64,000 bases of DNA from Rhizophagus irregularis. Taxonomy: Eukaryota; Glomeromycota; Glomeromycetes; Glomerales; Glomeraceae. The notes beneath the pieces were generated by a model. That model worked only from the letters and a program-made list of their open reading frames with translations, did not search any database and was not told where the DNA came from. A program made the position numbers and the translations under genes. The first letter of the stretch is position 1, and every line of letters starts with the position of its first letter. Shown here piece after piece: positions 46,624-58,341 of the stretch. Where the stretch lies: assembly GCF_026210795.1 (NCBI RefSeq), contig NC_089432.1:2480001-2544000 (forward strand), in the 5' to 3' direction.

Positions 46624-49433
46624 TTAATCTTCAATCACACATTCAAAACCTTGAGTCTCTAAAATTTCAGTAAGTTTGCGACTTGTATAATATGCTTGTG
46701 GATGAGATTGTATAATAAAAGTATTTTCTTGTTCTTGTACTAAAGTTTTGTTTGCTTCTACAAATTCAAACATATCATTTTCTAATTGATTATCAATATT
46801 AGATACTTTATATTCATAATTTCCTTCTCTGTTAATATTATAATATTTATTAATACATCTAATCCATTCAGATATAATATTTTCAAGCATTATTATAGTC
46901 GGTCTATTGGAAGAATTTGAATCCCAACATTTTTTCATTAAATTTACATAACATTTTGGAGTATTTTTTATAATTTCAGGACGTTTTCCTTTACAAATAC
47001 TCAAACTAAGGTATTGATCATGTACTTCATGTTTAAATGGAGGAATACCTGATGTAAATTCCCACATTATCAATGAAAAACTATAAATATCACTTGCTGG
47101 TGTATAGGGTTTTAATCTCAATATTTCAGGTGCCATATAAGGCAAAACTCCATAAATTTCATTAATTTTATTATTAGAATCTTGTAAATCACTTATAGGT
47201 TTACATAATCCTAAATCAATAATAAATAACTCATTGTAATTATCTGACATTAAAATATTACCATCATGTAAATCACCATGAATTAAATTTGATTCATGAA
47301 TTACTTTAAGTCCTAATATAATTTTTTTCAATAATTGTAACTTGTCTTGCCATTTAAACTTAATTATATCAGATAAACATTTTCTCAAACTTCCTTTTTT
47401 TGCGTAACTCATTACTATTATATAATTTAAATTATTTGGATCTTGAGTAAATCCAAAAAATTGAATAAATTTCGAAAATGATTTTTTTTGACAATTATAA
47501 TGATATTTCCACTATACAAATAATAAAAATAATTAAATTTTTGCAATAAAAATAAAATTTCTATTAAATATAAATACTATACCTCATCCAGAAATTTACT
47601 ATTTAAACTTGATGAATTATTAAGTATTTTAAGAATAACCTCATAGCCTGTTTGAAAAATACATCTATTCCATTGTTTTTTGTAAAAATTCCAACTATAA
47701 ATAGGTCCATCCAACCAGATAGCTTTATGAATTTCACTAAATCCCCCTTTATCATAATAATTAATACTTTTCAATTTATTATAAGGTATCCACTCTAAAA
47801 TTTCATAACTATTTTTAGCATTTAGTTGTCCTTCTTGAATAAATTCATCAATAAATTCATTTTTACTAGTCCATTTTGAAAAATCTTGTTGAAATCGTTT
47901 TGTGTTACATTGTTGGCACCACTGGTAATCAGTATATGGTTGGTTACATTCATTACATAATTCAATTTCAGTTATGGGGCTTACTTTGTCACTTTCTGTT
48001 ACTTTTTGATACCAATAAAAGGCTTTTTCTAAATTCTTCTCTGTTCCTTTCCCATCTTCATAACATATGGCCAAACTATTCATTGCTTCTTCATCACCAT
48101 TTTCTGCTGCTTTTTGATGCCAATAAAAGGCTTTTTCTAAATTCTTTTCTGCTCCTTCCCCATTTTCATAACATACAGCAATATTAAACATTGCATCGGT
48201 ATAACCATTTTCTGCCGCTTTTTGATACCAATAAAAGGCTTTTTCTAAATTTTTTTCTATTCCTTCACCATTTTCATAACATATGGCTAAACTATTCATT
48301 GCTTCTTTAAAACCATTTTCTGCTACTTTTTGATACCAATAAAAGGCTTTTTCTAAATTCTTCTCTGTTCCTTTTCCACGATTATAAAATGTGGCTAAGT
48401 TAAACATTGCAATTTCATTACCATTTTCTGCTACTTTTTGATACCAATAAAAAGCTCTCTCTAAATTCGTTTCTGTTCCTTCTCCATTTTCATAACATAT
48501 GGCTAAATTAAACATTGCTATTTCATTACTATTTTCTGCTGCTTTTTGATACCAATAAAAGGCTTTTTCTAAATTCTTTTCTGTTCCTTTTCCATTATTA
48601 TAATAAATAGCCAAATCATTCATTGCATTAATATGATCATTTTCTGCTGCTTTTTGACACCAATGAAAGGCTTTTTCTAAATTCTTTTCTGTTCCTTCTC
48701 CATTATAATAACTCCCTGCTAAATTAAACATTGCTTCAATATGATTTTTTTCTGCTGCTTTTTTATACAAATAAAAGGCTTTTTCTAAATTCTTTTCTAC
48801 TCCTTCTCCATAATAATAACATATGGCCAAATTATTCAATGCATTTTCATCACCATTTTCTGCTGCTTTTTGATACCAATAAAAGACTTTTTCTAAATTC
48901 TTTCCTGTTCCTTCTCCATTATAATAACGTGCGGCTAAATTATTCATTGCTTTCTCATTACCATTTTCTGCTGCTTTTTGATACCAATGAAAAGCTTTTT
49001 CTAAATTCTTTTCTGTTCCTTCTCCATTATAATAACATATAGCTAAATTATTCATTGCTTTTTCATTATTATTTTCTGCTGCTTTTTGATACCAATAAAA
49101 GGCTTTTTCGAAATTTTTTTCTGTTCCTTCTCCATTATAATACCTTTTGGCTAAATTAAACATTGCTTCAGTATGATTTTTTTTGGCTGCTTTTTGATAC
49201 AAATGAAAGGCTTTTTCTAAATTCTTTTCTGTTCCTTCTCCATCTTTATACTTATTGGCTAAATTAAACATTGCTACTTTATCACCATTTTCTACTAATT
49301 TTTCTAAGGAACTGATACATTCTTTACACCATAACTCTTCAGTAAAAGGTTTATTACAGTATAAACAATCTTCGTTGTTCACTGTATCAGTAACTTTATC
49401 TGAGATATTTAAATTGCTCAATTTAGTTTCCAT
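46624..49433 (-). CDS. Sel1-repeat protein kinase, 912 aa (Sel1 first, kinase last)
   Basis: Two exons, 47583-49433 and 46624-47511, join FLDE|WKYHYNCQK. A Cys pair motif near the start (CLYCNKPFTEELWCKEC) is followed by twelve Sel1 units of exactly 36 residues (residues about 45-480), each like AMNNLAICYYNGEGTEKNLE. A second Cys motif, CNECNQPYTDYQWCQQC, is followed by a linker. The kinase has a Gly loop GGFSEIHKA, Lys in VILKIL, catalytic loop HGDLHDGN (Asp and Asn kept, Arg changed to Gly) and DLG in place of DFG. It also has LPYMAPEILR, SDIYSFSLIMWEF and CWDSNSSNRPT. It is probably active or weakly active. Both Cys motifs look zinc-binding. The domain order is the reverse of the 6.7 and 14 kb genes. 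The C-terminal tail is about 60 residues, with no domain seen. Confidence 0.9.
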
Positions 49434-50122
49434 TTAGTTATTTTAGAAATTTATTTTACTGAAAAAAATTATAAATTTTTTTTTAGAAAATTTATTTTTT
49501 AGACTTTTTCCTTATTCGTGAATGAGTTACTAAAAAGGAAATTTTTAACCAAAAGTAGAAGTTACAATAAAAAAAAATTTTTTTCGGGTCATATTTTTTC
49601 CGGTGCACTGATCTGCGTTGAGCATAATCTTTCTAAAAAGTTTCAGCTACCTTCTTCTTTATTGTTTCTTGCTAAAAGTAACTTGGTAAAACTTGGTAGA
49701 GGTAAATAGTGCTCCAAATCTAACAATATAATCTTTCTTACCTTACTCTGAGTTTTACCGGGGTAGCATATCCATTATCACCTACTTAAAAAATTTTCAG
49801 TATCATCTTATTCTTAAAAGAGAATTTAAACTCTCTTCAATGGTGCATAATTTCTTACTGCGGATTTTTATGAAGATTTATTTATTTCTATTTTATTTTT
49901 ACTTAGAAGTCGTGAATACATCGTTTAGTTACAGATTCGTTATGACTACAAGGCACATTATGAGTACACAGCTAAACTAGACAAAATCCAACGGGCGGAC
50001 CCACCCTTCGTTAGAACGAACTGACTAATGGAAACATAGTCGCTATAGCAGTAAACGAACAAAGGAATTAGAAGTTAAAGTAAAAATAAAGGGAAGTGTA
50101 CCGAGCAATTAAATAAAAAAAT
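49434..50122. other. Intergenic, 0.7 kb
   Basis: AT-rich upstream region of the Sel1-kinase gene, with T runs. From about 49930 the 3' noncoding part of a repetitive element begins (shared features with 27.2-27.5 kb). No ORF of note. Confidence 0.5.
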
Positions 50123-50210
50123 GATCCGTATTTTTCTTTCGACCTTTTGGGTCGTCACCTGTAAAATACTGTCATAGGTGGAGTGGTTCACACTATTCAA
50201 AATTGTTTGT
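50123..50210 (-). ncRNA. Structured 3' block of a repetitive element, copy B
   Basis: Matches 27463-27545. Stem 1 is cgacc-ttttg-ggtcg at 50140-50154. Stem 2 is cacct (50156-50160) with aggtg (50176-50180) around a loop containing gtaaaatactgt. Compared with copy A, stem 1 has a G-C to A-T exchange on both sides, so pairing is kept. Confidence 0.5.
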
Positions 50211-50407
50211 GTTTGTAATAAAATGAATACATTGATGTATACTAATATTTAAAATGCTACACGTCAAAAGGGGATATAGACTCATTACTAAGTTAAAGCA
50301 GTAGATAAAAGAAATAAAATTAATACATGGTATCTATAAGTCCTACTACTGGGGAGTCCTTAGGGGAACCAGTTGAAGGACGTGATCTTTTCATCGGATT
50401 TGAGGAG

Positions 50408-50752
50408 TTATTGGAAGTAGATGTGCCGGTGTGTGAGGAGACGTTTGTTTGTTCGGATTTCGAGGTTTTTCTTATCGTTCGACGTCGCTGGATCTATTGT
50501 GGAACGGGGTCGTGGATTGTAATATTCTAGATCAAGTTTATCGAACTCGTCTTGTAATTTTTCGGATCTGTTAATACGTTGATCGGTTTTGCGTTTGGCT
50601 AAAAACTTAGTCACTATCCGGTGATACTTGTTTTGATGATTAGTTAGAAACTTTGTTTGATCAAGTCTCTCCGGAAGTTTGTGCATGCTCGTGCCGTGGA
50701 ATTGAGCATCACGGACGCGAGCGGATTTTACGAAGAAAGCCCAAAGTGCTAT
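50408..50752 (-). pseudogene. 5'-truncated copy of the 27-29 kb element ORF
   Basis: The frame is open from about 50752 (VKSARVRDAQFHGTSMHKLP...) to a stop at 50408. It aligns with the segment beyond the TAG in the 27-29 kb copy (GTS, K-L, FL, H, LxKRK, RI, RS positions). The last part (RPRSTIDPATSNDKK) diverges. The upstream 490 codons of the element are absent; instead, about 15 bp further on lies a broken P450. 5' truncation with the 3' end kept is the pattern left by target-primed retrotransposition, but a deletion could also give it. Confidence 0.55.
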
Positions 50753-50765
50753 ACAAATTGTATAA

Positions 50766-52001
50766 AACTATAAAAATCATCTTTAGTAATTGGTCGTATT
50801 TTACCTTGGAATATACTATCAATTTCTTCTAGCATTTTCTTTTTCACATTTGGATTATATGCAATATAATAGATAATGAATGAAAGCATATTTGCAGCCT
50901 AGATTTGAAATAAAAAAAAAAGGAATTGTTAATATAATATCAAGCTAAATCATATTGCATTTATGATTAGAAGAGTGTGAAATAAAATGAAATTCCTCTA
51001 AAAATTTATTTTGTGCATTCCATTAGAAATTCTATCAAGTAAATTGACGCGAATTTCACTATCAGTCATGGATCTATTGGCTTCATCGGTTTCGATATAA
51101 TTACCATCACGAAGTGTATTTTTGATAATCATCGATGTCAACATATCATGAGATAAGGGTTCGTTCAATGGTGTATCTTCAATTTCTTTTCTACGTGTTT
51201 TGAAGTATATCATTTGCTATATTTTTAAAAAATGGAACGTAAGATCGTAAAAAAGAGGGAATTATGAAAAAGAATAAATATCCTATATGAATTTTATGAA
51301 TTGATCGAAATAATTTCTCAGAATCTTCGACTCTCGCTGACTGATGATCAAATTTTTCATCACTAATAGTATTAAAATAAGCTGTCATTGAATAAGATCT
51401 TTTACCAGTTAACATTTTATTAACCATGTCAATTGTGTAATGACTAAACCATTCCATAAAATCCAATTTAATTTATTTTCTTTACTAATTTTTTCCAATA
51501 ACTTTCTAATTCATTTAAAAGTACGTTTGTCTAATAAATAACTTCACTAGTAAATTTTGGTGACAAAATAGCTTGATAAAAAAATGATGATTAAATATCC
51601 ACGACTTATAATTATTATTGCACGTTATTCCTTTTCCCTCGAGTCCCAATTCTTTTAATCCTTTGAAATTTGGACATCTCATCCCATGCGTTCTTTTCGA
51701 TAAAAAAATTTCAAGATATTCTGCTCGACATAAAACTATACATCGATGTAAATTATTAGTCTTATATATATCACAATATTTCTCGTAACAATAATAATTA
51801 TGAAACATTGAGATATTTCCTCTAAACCGAATAGTATAAAGAAAAGTACCAAATAATGGAAATGGGAAAGGGCCAGGTAAAGGATTAACACGAGTGAAAT
51901 ATTTGTAATAATAAAATGCTACATATATCATTAATACTGTACTTAACAGTTAAAAGTGACAAAGCATTAATTTCAAAATTCTTAAGTGGATTAAAAATCA
52001 T
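50766..52001 (-). pseudogene. Truncated and frameshifted cytochrome P450 (P450 gene 3)
   Basis: It starts MIFNPLKNFEINALSLL, almost the same as gene 2. A 7-bp insertion (near 51950) shifts the frame before the anchor. The hinge PLPGPFPFPLFG is still readable. Further breaks are near 51560 (loss of one base) and near 51470 (several bases). At about 51195, about 16 codons are lost (where gene 2 has GFANQKLDTIIKK). The second exon is cut off at about 50766, within KDDFYS, so ExxR, the PERF region and the heme loop are all missing. It is clearly non-functional and closest to gene 2. The break point abuts the repetitive-element fragment. Confidence 0.85.
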
Positions 52002-52919
52002 CTTATCGAGCAACTACTCCAACGCCTTTAAATTAATAATAATTTTTCTGGGTTATATATATATATATATAAATTTTTAAATTTGAAAATTGCTGAAGAG
52101 AAAAGATGGAAGATGATTTCCAAATTGTGTAAAAGGTACATCCCAAAACATATTGACACATAATTATAAAATAAATTTTTACTTATATTATCGAGTTATT
52201 CAACTTAATAACTAACAATTTATTATTTTCATAGATAGGATGGCTTTCTCATGTGTGACATGTGCGACGATAAATAAGAAAGTAAAGATAAACGGAATTA
52301 ACGTTAAGTTTTCATAAGGAATCCATATACAGTATATGATTATCACTCGAAATTTAAATCAAAATTACGTCATTCTAAATTTGATTTAAGATGTGTGATC
52401 GTCAATTATACAATGAGGAAATGTATGATATACTTCCAATTAGTTCTAATTGAATATCACAAGTTCATTTAACTGCATATGGTAAATTTTGTTAAATGAG
52501 AATCCCTTTTTTTCTTTGATTGATTGATAGACTGGTTAAGCTTTACCGTATATCATTTTCCCTGAAGTCAATTTTCCGATTTGCCATTTCCCGAACTGGC
52601 TCATTCCCTAAACTCCAATATCCCGAATGAAAATTTTACTAGATTTAATAAATGACGTATAACAATTCTTTTTTTAAAATAGATTTTATTTATATTTAAT
52701 AAATCATAATGACAAAAAAAAATAATAATCCTTTAATTTTAGGTTTCTTTTTAACTACCCGCTCCATTTTCTCCATTTCGATTACAAAATTTAAAATAAA
52801 ATAGCATTAAATAGTCAAAGTTTTAAATAAAATATAAAAATATATAATAATAATAATAATAATATAATATTTTTTTATGTAAGAACCTAAATAGAAAAAA
52901 ATAAATAATTTTTTAATTG

Positions 52920-52952
<33 letters not shown>

Positions 52953-53386
52953 TTATAGTTTAACAATACTAAAAAAAAAAGAAAAAAATTTTAAAAAAGA
53001 AAAAAAAATATTAGTATTAATAATCAAAAAAAAGAAGGATGGGAAAAAATCTAGTTTGAACTAAATCGCGTTAAGACTTAAGATATAATACAAAAATCAA
53101 AAATCTAATCCTCTTATATATGAGGATCCGATCCAATCCAAATGGATCGGTGAACGCACCCAATTTATCAATGTAAAAATATTTTTTTTTATTAAAAAAA
53201 AATGTTTGTTTTATATTTATTTAAAATAAACATATAAAATTCGACTTTATTTAATGAGTAAAATAATATAAAATAAAAATTGTAAATAAATAAAATATAT
53301 TACTATCTCAAAAACCTTAACATGTAAATTTACATAGTAGATCATAAGAGATAGTATAATAATCAACTATTTCAACTCCTTTAGCT
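52002..53386. other. Intergenic, 1.4 kb
   Basis: It holds an (at)n run near 52055, degenerate 'ttccctgaagtcaattttccg'-type units near 52555-52630, and long A and T runs at 52920-52955. The region just 3' of the F-box stop near 53349-53386 partly duplicates the end of that gene (tttcaactcctttagcttta against tttcaattcctttagcttta). No ORF of note. Confidence 0.5.
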
Positions 53387-54937
53387 TTAATCCGATTCAT
53401 TAAATTCCACTATTTCAATTCCTTTAGCTTTAATTAGATTCAATAATTTTAATTCCTCATCATTCAATTCTTTATCCAATTTCATACTAAGAACTTTTAA
53501 ATAATTGTTACTTCTTTCAATATAATTTAAAACAATTTTAAGTAATTCTAATCCAATAATCTGATTTAAATTAATCACTTCAAAACTACCATGACAATTC
53601 TCTAAAAATTCCTTAAACTTAACGGTATCACAAGAATTAATATAAATAGAAATTTCACTAATACTAATAGATATATTATTTGCTAAATATTCAAAAAATC
53701 TAATATCATAAAGAATACTAAGACTTAATGCTCTTGTTCTTAAATTTTTAAAACATTCTACCACTGATAAATCAATATGAAAATTAATTCTTATTTTTAA
53801 AAAAATAAGATTTAGACAATACATTGATATATTTTCAATAAGAGAAATAATTGGGCTTTCAATGGATAATCTTTTTAATGATGCACCTAGATATTTGATC
53901 ATTAAAGATGTGACGCCAATATTCCAATAATTGCATATAAATAATAGTTCCTTGAGCTTAAACGAAGAAAAATTTAAACTCTCACATTGATTTAATAATA
54001 TACCTTTACAATATCCAAATTTTAAATATTCTAAATTATATAAATCATTAAAGCTTTTTAAATTAACATTACTAAAATCGATGCCTATGAATTCAACGTG
54101 AACTAAAGAATGCTTTTGAAATCCTAAAGACAAAAGAATGTTATTTAATAAAAAATGACATTTCCATATCTTAAACATTTTAAGTTTGTTTTGCACTTGA
54201 ATAATTTTACAAAGCTTTTCTATAATAGTAGTATTATCAATCAAATTATTGGATACGTCATGAAATGGTGAACTTTTAGTTTGAGGAAAACGAATTACTA
54301 ATTTTCTACAATTTGTACAGATATTTGCTATATTCTTTAAAAATTCTTGTTCAATTTCTCCTTTTGAATTAAATTCTAATGATAATGAATTTAATTTTGT
54401 TAAATTTGAAGTGAAGTTTTGAATGTTAAAGTTTTTAAAACTTTCTTCATAAAATAAATATAATAAAATATCTAATTGTTTAATGTTTCTACTTTGACGT
54501 AAAATTGATTGATGAAATATCGGAATAATATCTTTATATATTTTTTGAGAACTTAATAAATCTGAACAATATTTAGCAAACCATCCATAAATAACAGAAT
54601 TTATTAATTTACTATTATAATTTTCCAAATATTTTGGATATTCAAATAAAGGGTTGTGTTCTTTATCAAAATTAATATTATTATTAATCTGGCTTAATCC
54701 AAGTTGTTTCTTCAATTGTAAAATTTCTGCTTTATTAAAGCAAAAAATTAAGGTCAAGGTTATTGAATAATTTTTTTCAGTTTTAACATTTTCAAAAGGA
54801 TTTGCATAAAGTAAAGGAATAGTTGATCTGCACCAAAATCGATTAACTAATAAACATTTAAATAAAGTTGAACGATCATTTTGAAGGTGTTGTAAAATGG
54901 AATAAATACAATCATCTGTTAAATAAGGCAAAGTCAT
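53387..54937 (-). CDS. F-box protein with LRR-like C-terminal region, 516 aa
   Basis: Single exon. The first 50 residues form an F-box-like domain (YLTDDCIYSILQHLQNDRST, LFKCLLVNRFWCRSTIPLLY). This is the SKP1-binding part of SCF ubiquitin ligases. The rest is an array of irregular Leu-rich strands and helices (for example LNSLSLEFNS, NLEYLKFGYCKG, LKRLSIESP, LIFLKIRINF), as in substrate-binding LRR regions. The family is strongly expanded in Rhizophagus. It has the same orientation and architecture as the gene at 56.7-58.3 kb, but low similarity outside the F-box. Start is the ATG directly ahead of the F-box. The substrate is unknown. Confidence 0.85.
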   Translation of the reverse strand: MTLPYLTDDCIYSILQHLQNDRSTLFKCLLVNRFWCRSTIPLLYANPFENVKTEKNYSITLTLIFCFNKAEILQLKKQLGLSQINNNINFDKEHNPLFEYPKYLENYNSKLINSVIYGWFAKYCSDLLSSQKIYKDIIPIFHQSILRQSRNIKQLDILLYLFYEESFKNFNIQNFTSNLTKLNSLSLEFNSKGEIEQEFLKNIANICTNCRKLVIRFPQTKSSPFHDVSNNLIDNTTIIEKLCKIIQVQNKLKMFKIWKCHFLLNNILLSLGFQKHSLVHVEFIGIDFSNVNLKSFNDLYNLEYLKFGYCKGILLNQCESLNFSSFKLKELLFICNYWNIGVTSLMIKYLGASLKRLSIESPIISLIENISMYCLNLIFLKIRINFHIDLSVVECFKNLRTRALSLSILYDIRFFEYLANNISISISEISIYINSCDTVKFKEFLENCHGSFEVINLNQIIGLELLKIVLNYIERSNNYLKVLSMKLDKELNDEELKLLNLIKAKGIEIVEFNESD

Positions 54938-56667
54938 ATTAGAAATTTAGGAAGGAAAAAAAAAAGTTTTCACGGAGTTATCAGAGAAAGCTAGTTTAGT
55001 TATTATAAGCCCACATGTTGTACATCTTTTGTAATACTGTAGGCTGTAACACATACATGAGTGATTTATAAGCAGGGTCAGATGATTAGCATTCCAATTA
55101 GTAAAACCTTAACAGGTGAACAGTTGTGAGACTATTGTAGATCTTTTGTTATCTGTTATTAAGTTGTAATTTGGTTTAATAATAATATATGGCTGTTCCT
55201 GGTTAACGTGTTGAAAGCAATTTAGAAACTGTTCAAAAAAAATTTTAACCAATTATCGCCGTTTTCAAAATGATGTATTCAGTTAAATTGAATAAAAAAA
55301 AAAAGAAAACCGAAAACCGGACGAAAACCGGACGAAATATGGACAAAAAACGGACGAAAACCGGGCGAATATTGCCTATTCGAATATACAATCACAAATA
55401 AATTGCGTATACTATTTTGAAAACGGCGATAATACTAAAAAATACTTAAAAAAAAAAAATTTTTTTTTTGACTAAATTAGGGAGACCTTATTTCATTAAT
55501 TTCGTTAAAAAATTGTTCGATTTGAGCACGTGACCAAAGTTGTTTGGATCATAATTCTGGTCAGTTATATAATGCGGGCCAGAAGTATGCAAATCACTTT
55601 AATTAACCGGTTCCAACCTCCAGTTATTAAAAGAGAAATTCATAGCATACATGATATTTCCAAAAATAATACTGTGTATTTATCAATTACTTTTCTTATT
55701 TTAAATTAAAAACATCCCACATCCCCAATATTACATGTAAAAAAATATTTTCAGATGAATAGTCGTGCTAAATGAATTGAATTTGTTAACCATACTGACA
55801 CTACCTAACTGGTAATCTAGTATGTGAGATTTATGCTAAATTTTATTGTGAAATAATTTTGTAAAAATGAAAGAATCGGGATAGTGGCATGTTAGTCTTA
55901 TTGGTTTACCTGTTAATGTTGTAAATTTTGAATCTCTGCATTTTAGAAATAAGTTCAACAGGTACAGGTATGTAAAAACTGAAATTTTGTAATGTTAGCT
56001 TGAACATTTTGGGGTGTAGACTTTGTTTACATTTTACAAGAGTCTCGGCAAAAAGGTATCAGCGTGGAAGGGCTCCTGAATATATACATAATGCAAGCAA
56101 ACCGCCTGCTTATTATTGCCTGTATAGAAGACGCTAAAACCCTAAAGACTCTCAAATTTGAGAAGGAGGAAGAATGGTCCATTCTTTTTACAATCAGCTG
56201 TAACAATCATTTTTAACTGGTTAGTAGATGTCTTAACTGGTTGACCGTCTTAACTGGCCAATCATTGGTTAAAATTTTCCATAAAATGTTTTTTAATAAA
56301 GTAGTAGCAGTTCAAATTTAGAATATTTTACTATTAAATTAAATATTTGGCCACTTATCTGACCAAAATTATGCATAAACCTGGCTAAAATTATATATAA
56401 GCCTGGCTAGAATTAAAAATTATATATAAATAATCTAGCCAATAAAATTGCAAGTTTAATGTATCGCGTGATATAAATAGATATTTTAAATTTGGCCGCT
56501 TAAAAATTTTTTTATTGTGACTAAGTTGTATGCACTATACGCTTTTGTTTATGTTAATAATCGACTAATACAATAATAATAATGTTTTATTTTTAGAATA
56601 AGAAAATTTATAATTTATATAATAACGTTCATACATAATAATTTTTATAAATATTACTAAACAATTA
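54938..56667. other. Intergenic, 1.7 kb
   Basis: It contains the inverted-repeat element at 55252-55433 and degenerate copies of 'ccNggctaNaattat' near 56345-56450, including the pair ggctagaatta...taatctagcc. No ORF of note. Confidence 0.5.
55252..55433. mobile_element. MITE-like element, 20-bp perfect inverted repeats, internal short tandem repeat
   Basis: attatcgccgttttcaaaat at 55252-55271 is the exact reverse complement of 55414-55433. Between the arms lies a short tandem repeat of the form gaaaaccggac (about 55308-55370, five degenerate copies). The whole is 182 bp, with no ORF and no clear target duplication. Confidence 0.65.
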
Positions 56668-58341
56668 CTAATCACTTTTCTTTAAATAATTATAAACTTT
56701 TATAATTGAATCATCATAATTTTGTACTTTGATATTATATGAATTAAATTCCTCTACTTCACCTTTCAAATAAAATAAATCCTCATTATTAAATAATAAA
56801 TATTTATAAGAAGAATTCTTAATAGATAAATATTTGACTCTTTTCTTTTTCATAATATATTCTTTTATAGAAGGTAAAATATCATCACCATCCTTATTAT
56901 TAATTAATAATTTCTTAATAAAAGTATTTTGAGAATTCTTTAAAAAGAATTCAAAATTATCTTCTTTAATATGAAGAATTAAACTTAAATATTCTAATTT
57001 AGAAGGAAGGATTTGACCCAAATTTTGTAATATTAATGAACTATATTTAATATATTCAGTAATATTACTATTTGATATTAATGATTGAAAGATATTAATA
57101 GAAAGATAATTAAGATTTTGATTAATATTTTCAATTAAATTTAATATAGGATGAATAATTTGAATTTCATATTCATGTAAATCAAGTAATTTGATATTTT
57201 TACAATATTTCATAATTGATTCAAGTAATTTTTGTTTTGATAATAAATCATAATTACAATAACCAAAATTTTCTAAATAATCACCAAATTTTTGTAATAA
57301 TAAATGTAATGATTCATCAATTTGTGATCTATAATTTATAATTAAAGATTTTAATTTAAATGGTTTAGTTAAATTAAGAATTTGTTGAATAAAACCAGTA
57401 TTTAAAGGATAACAATAAATAAGATGAATAGATTCCAAAACATTTAATTGATCAAATACATTATCTAAATTAATTATATCTTGAAAATTGATACAATATA
57501 ATATGATAGTATTTAAAGTATTTGAACAAATAGAATTAGAAATCTTTGATGATGATAATAATGATTGATATAAAGGAAAACTTTTGTTATCTAATACAAC
57601 TTTTTTAAGATTTGGATGTAAATTAATTAATTTTAATATATGATCTTTAGTTAATTTATCATCATTAGTTTCATTAAAATATAAGAAACTAGGAGTTCTA
57701 CCAGTATAAAGTTTTAAATATTTAATATTATGAATAAAATTTGTATTTTGTAAAATTAATTCAAAAATATCATTAAAATAAGAACTATAACCATTAAGAG
57801 TGACCTCAATTTCAAAAGTATGTAAATTTACTTCATTTTCAATAAATATTTTAAATAATGACATATGAATTAATCTTTTAAAATCAGTTTTTAAATTTAA
57901 ATAAGCATTTTTTATAAAATAACGTTTTTTGAATTTTATTAAAGTTCCAACGGAAATTTCAAACCATTTCTCAATAGAAGTAATAATTTCTTTTGTATTT
58001 AAATATTTAATAAAACTAGGATAATTGAAAAGTGTATTATTTAAAGGTAATAATTTATCAATTTCATAATCATTTAATTTTGTTTTTAAATCACCTTTTA
58101 AATTATTTAAATAAATTCCAATAAATTTATAATTTCCAGTAGAAATAGAAAATGGGTCTTTCCATAATAATGGAATCGTTAAACGACACCATAATCTATT
58201 AACTAGAATACATGAATATAAAGTTGGAAAATCATCTTGAAAATATTTTATAATTTCATATGCTAATTCAGGTAAATCTCCTGAAAATATTTTTGAGCAT
58301 GACATTATTGTAAGCGAAGAGAGAGTATAGTCGTATGACAT
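56668..58341 (-). CDS. F-box protein with LRR-like region, about 545-557 aa
   Basis: Single exon. The F-box-like domain is LPELAYEIIKYFQDDFPTLY, then SCILVNRLWCRLTIPLLWKD. Family members usually begin a few residues before this, so the internal ATG at about 58305 (MSCSKIFSGDLPELA) is a likelier start than the first ATG at 58341. The remainder is irregular Leu-rich repeats (LKSLIINYRS, NLNYLSINIFQS, KLEYLSLILH). It is the expected substrate receptor of an SCF ubiquitin ligase. Lys/Asn/Ile-rich codon use matches the rest of the window. The substrate is unknown. Confidence 0.85.
   Translation of the reverse strand: MSYDYTLSSLTIMSCSKIFSGDLPELAYEIIKYFQDDFPTLYSCILVNRLWCRLTIPLLWKDPFSISTGNYKFIGIYLNNLKGDLKTKLNDYEIDKLLPLNNTLFNYPSFIKYLNTKEIITSIEKWFEISVGTLIKFKKRYFIKNAYLNLKTDFKRLIHMSLFKIFIENEVNLHTFEIEVTLNGYSSYFNDIFELILQNTNFIHNIKYLKLYTGRTPSFLYFNETNDDKLTKDHILKLINLHPNLKKVVLDNKSFPLYQSLLSSSKISNSICSNTLNTIILYCINFQDIINLDNVFDQLNVLESIHLIYCYPLNTGFIQQILNLTKPFKLKSLIINYRSQIDESLHLLLQKFGDYLENFGYCNYDLLSKQKLLESIMKYCKNIKLLDLHEYEIQIIHPILNLIENINQNLNYLSINIFQSLISNSNITEYIKYSSLILQNLGQILPSKLEYLSLILHIKEDNFEFFLKNSQNTFIKKLLINNKDGDDILPSIKEYIMKKKRVKYLSIKNSSYKYLLFNNEDLFYLKGEVEEFNSYNIKVQNYDDSIIKVYNYLKKSD

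Noticed and set aside
47876-49042. Two plus-strand ORFs with repeated LLLFDTNKRLFLNS-like units
   Set aside because: Antisense of the twelve Sel1 repeats of the 46.6-49.4 kb gene; the periodicity comes from that gene.
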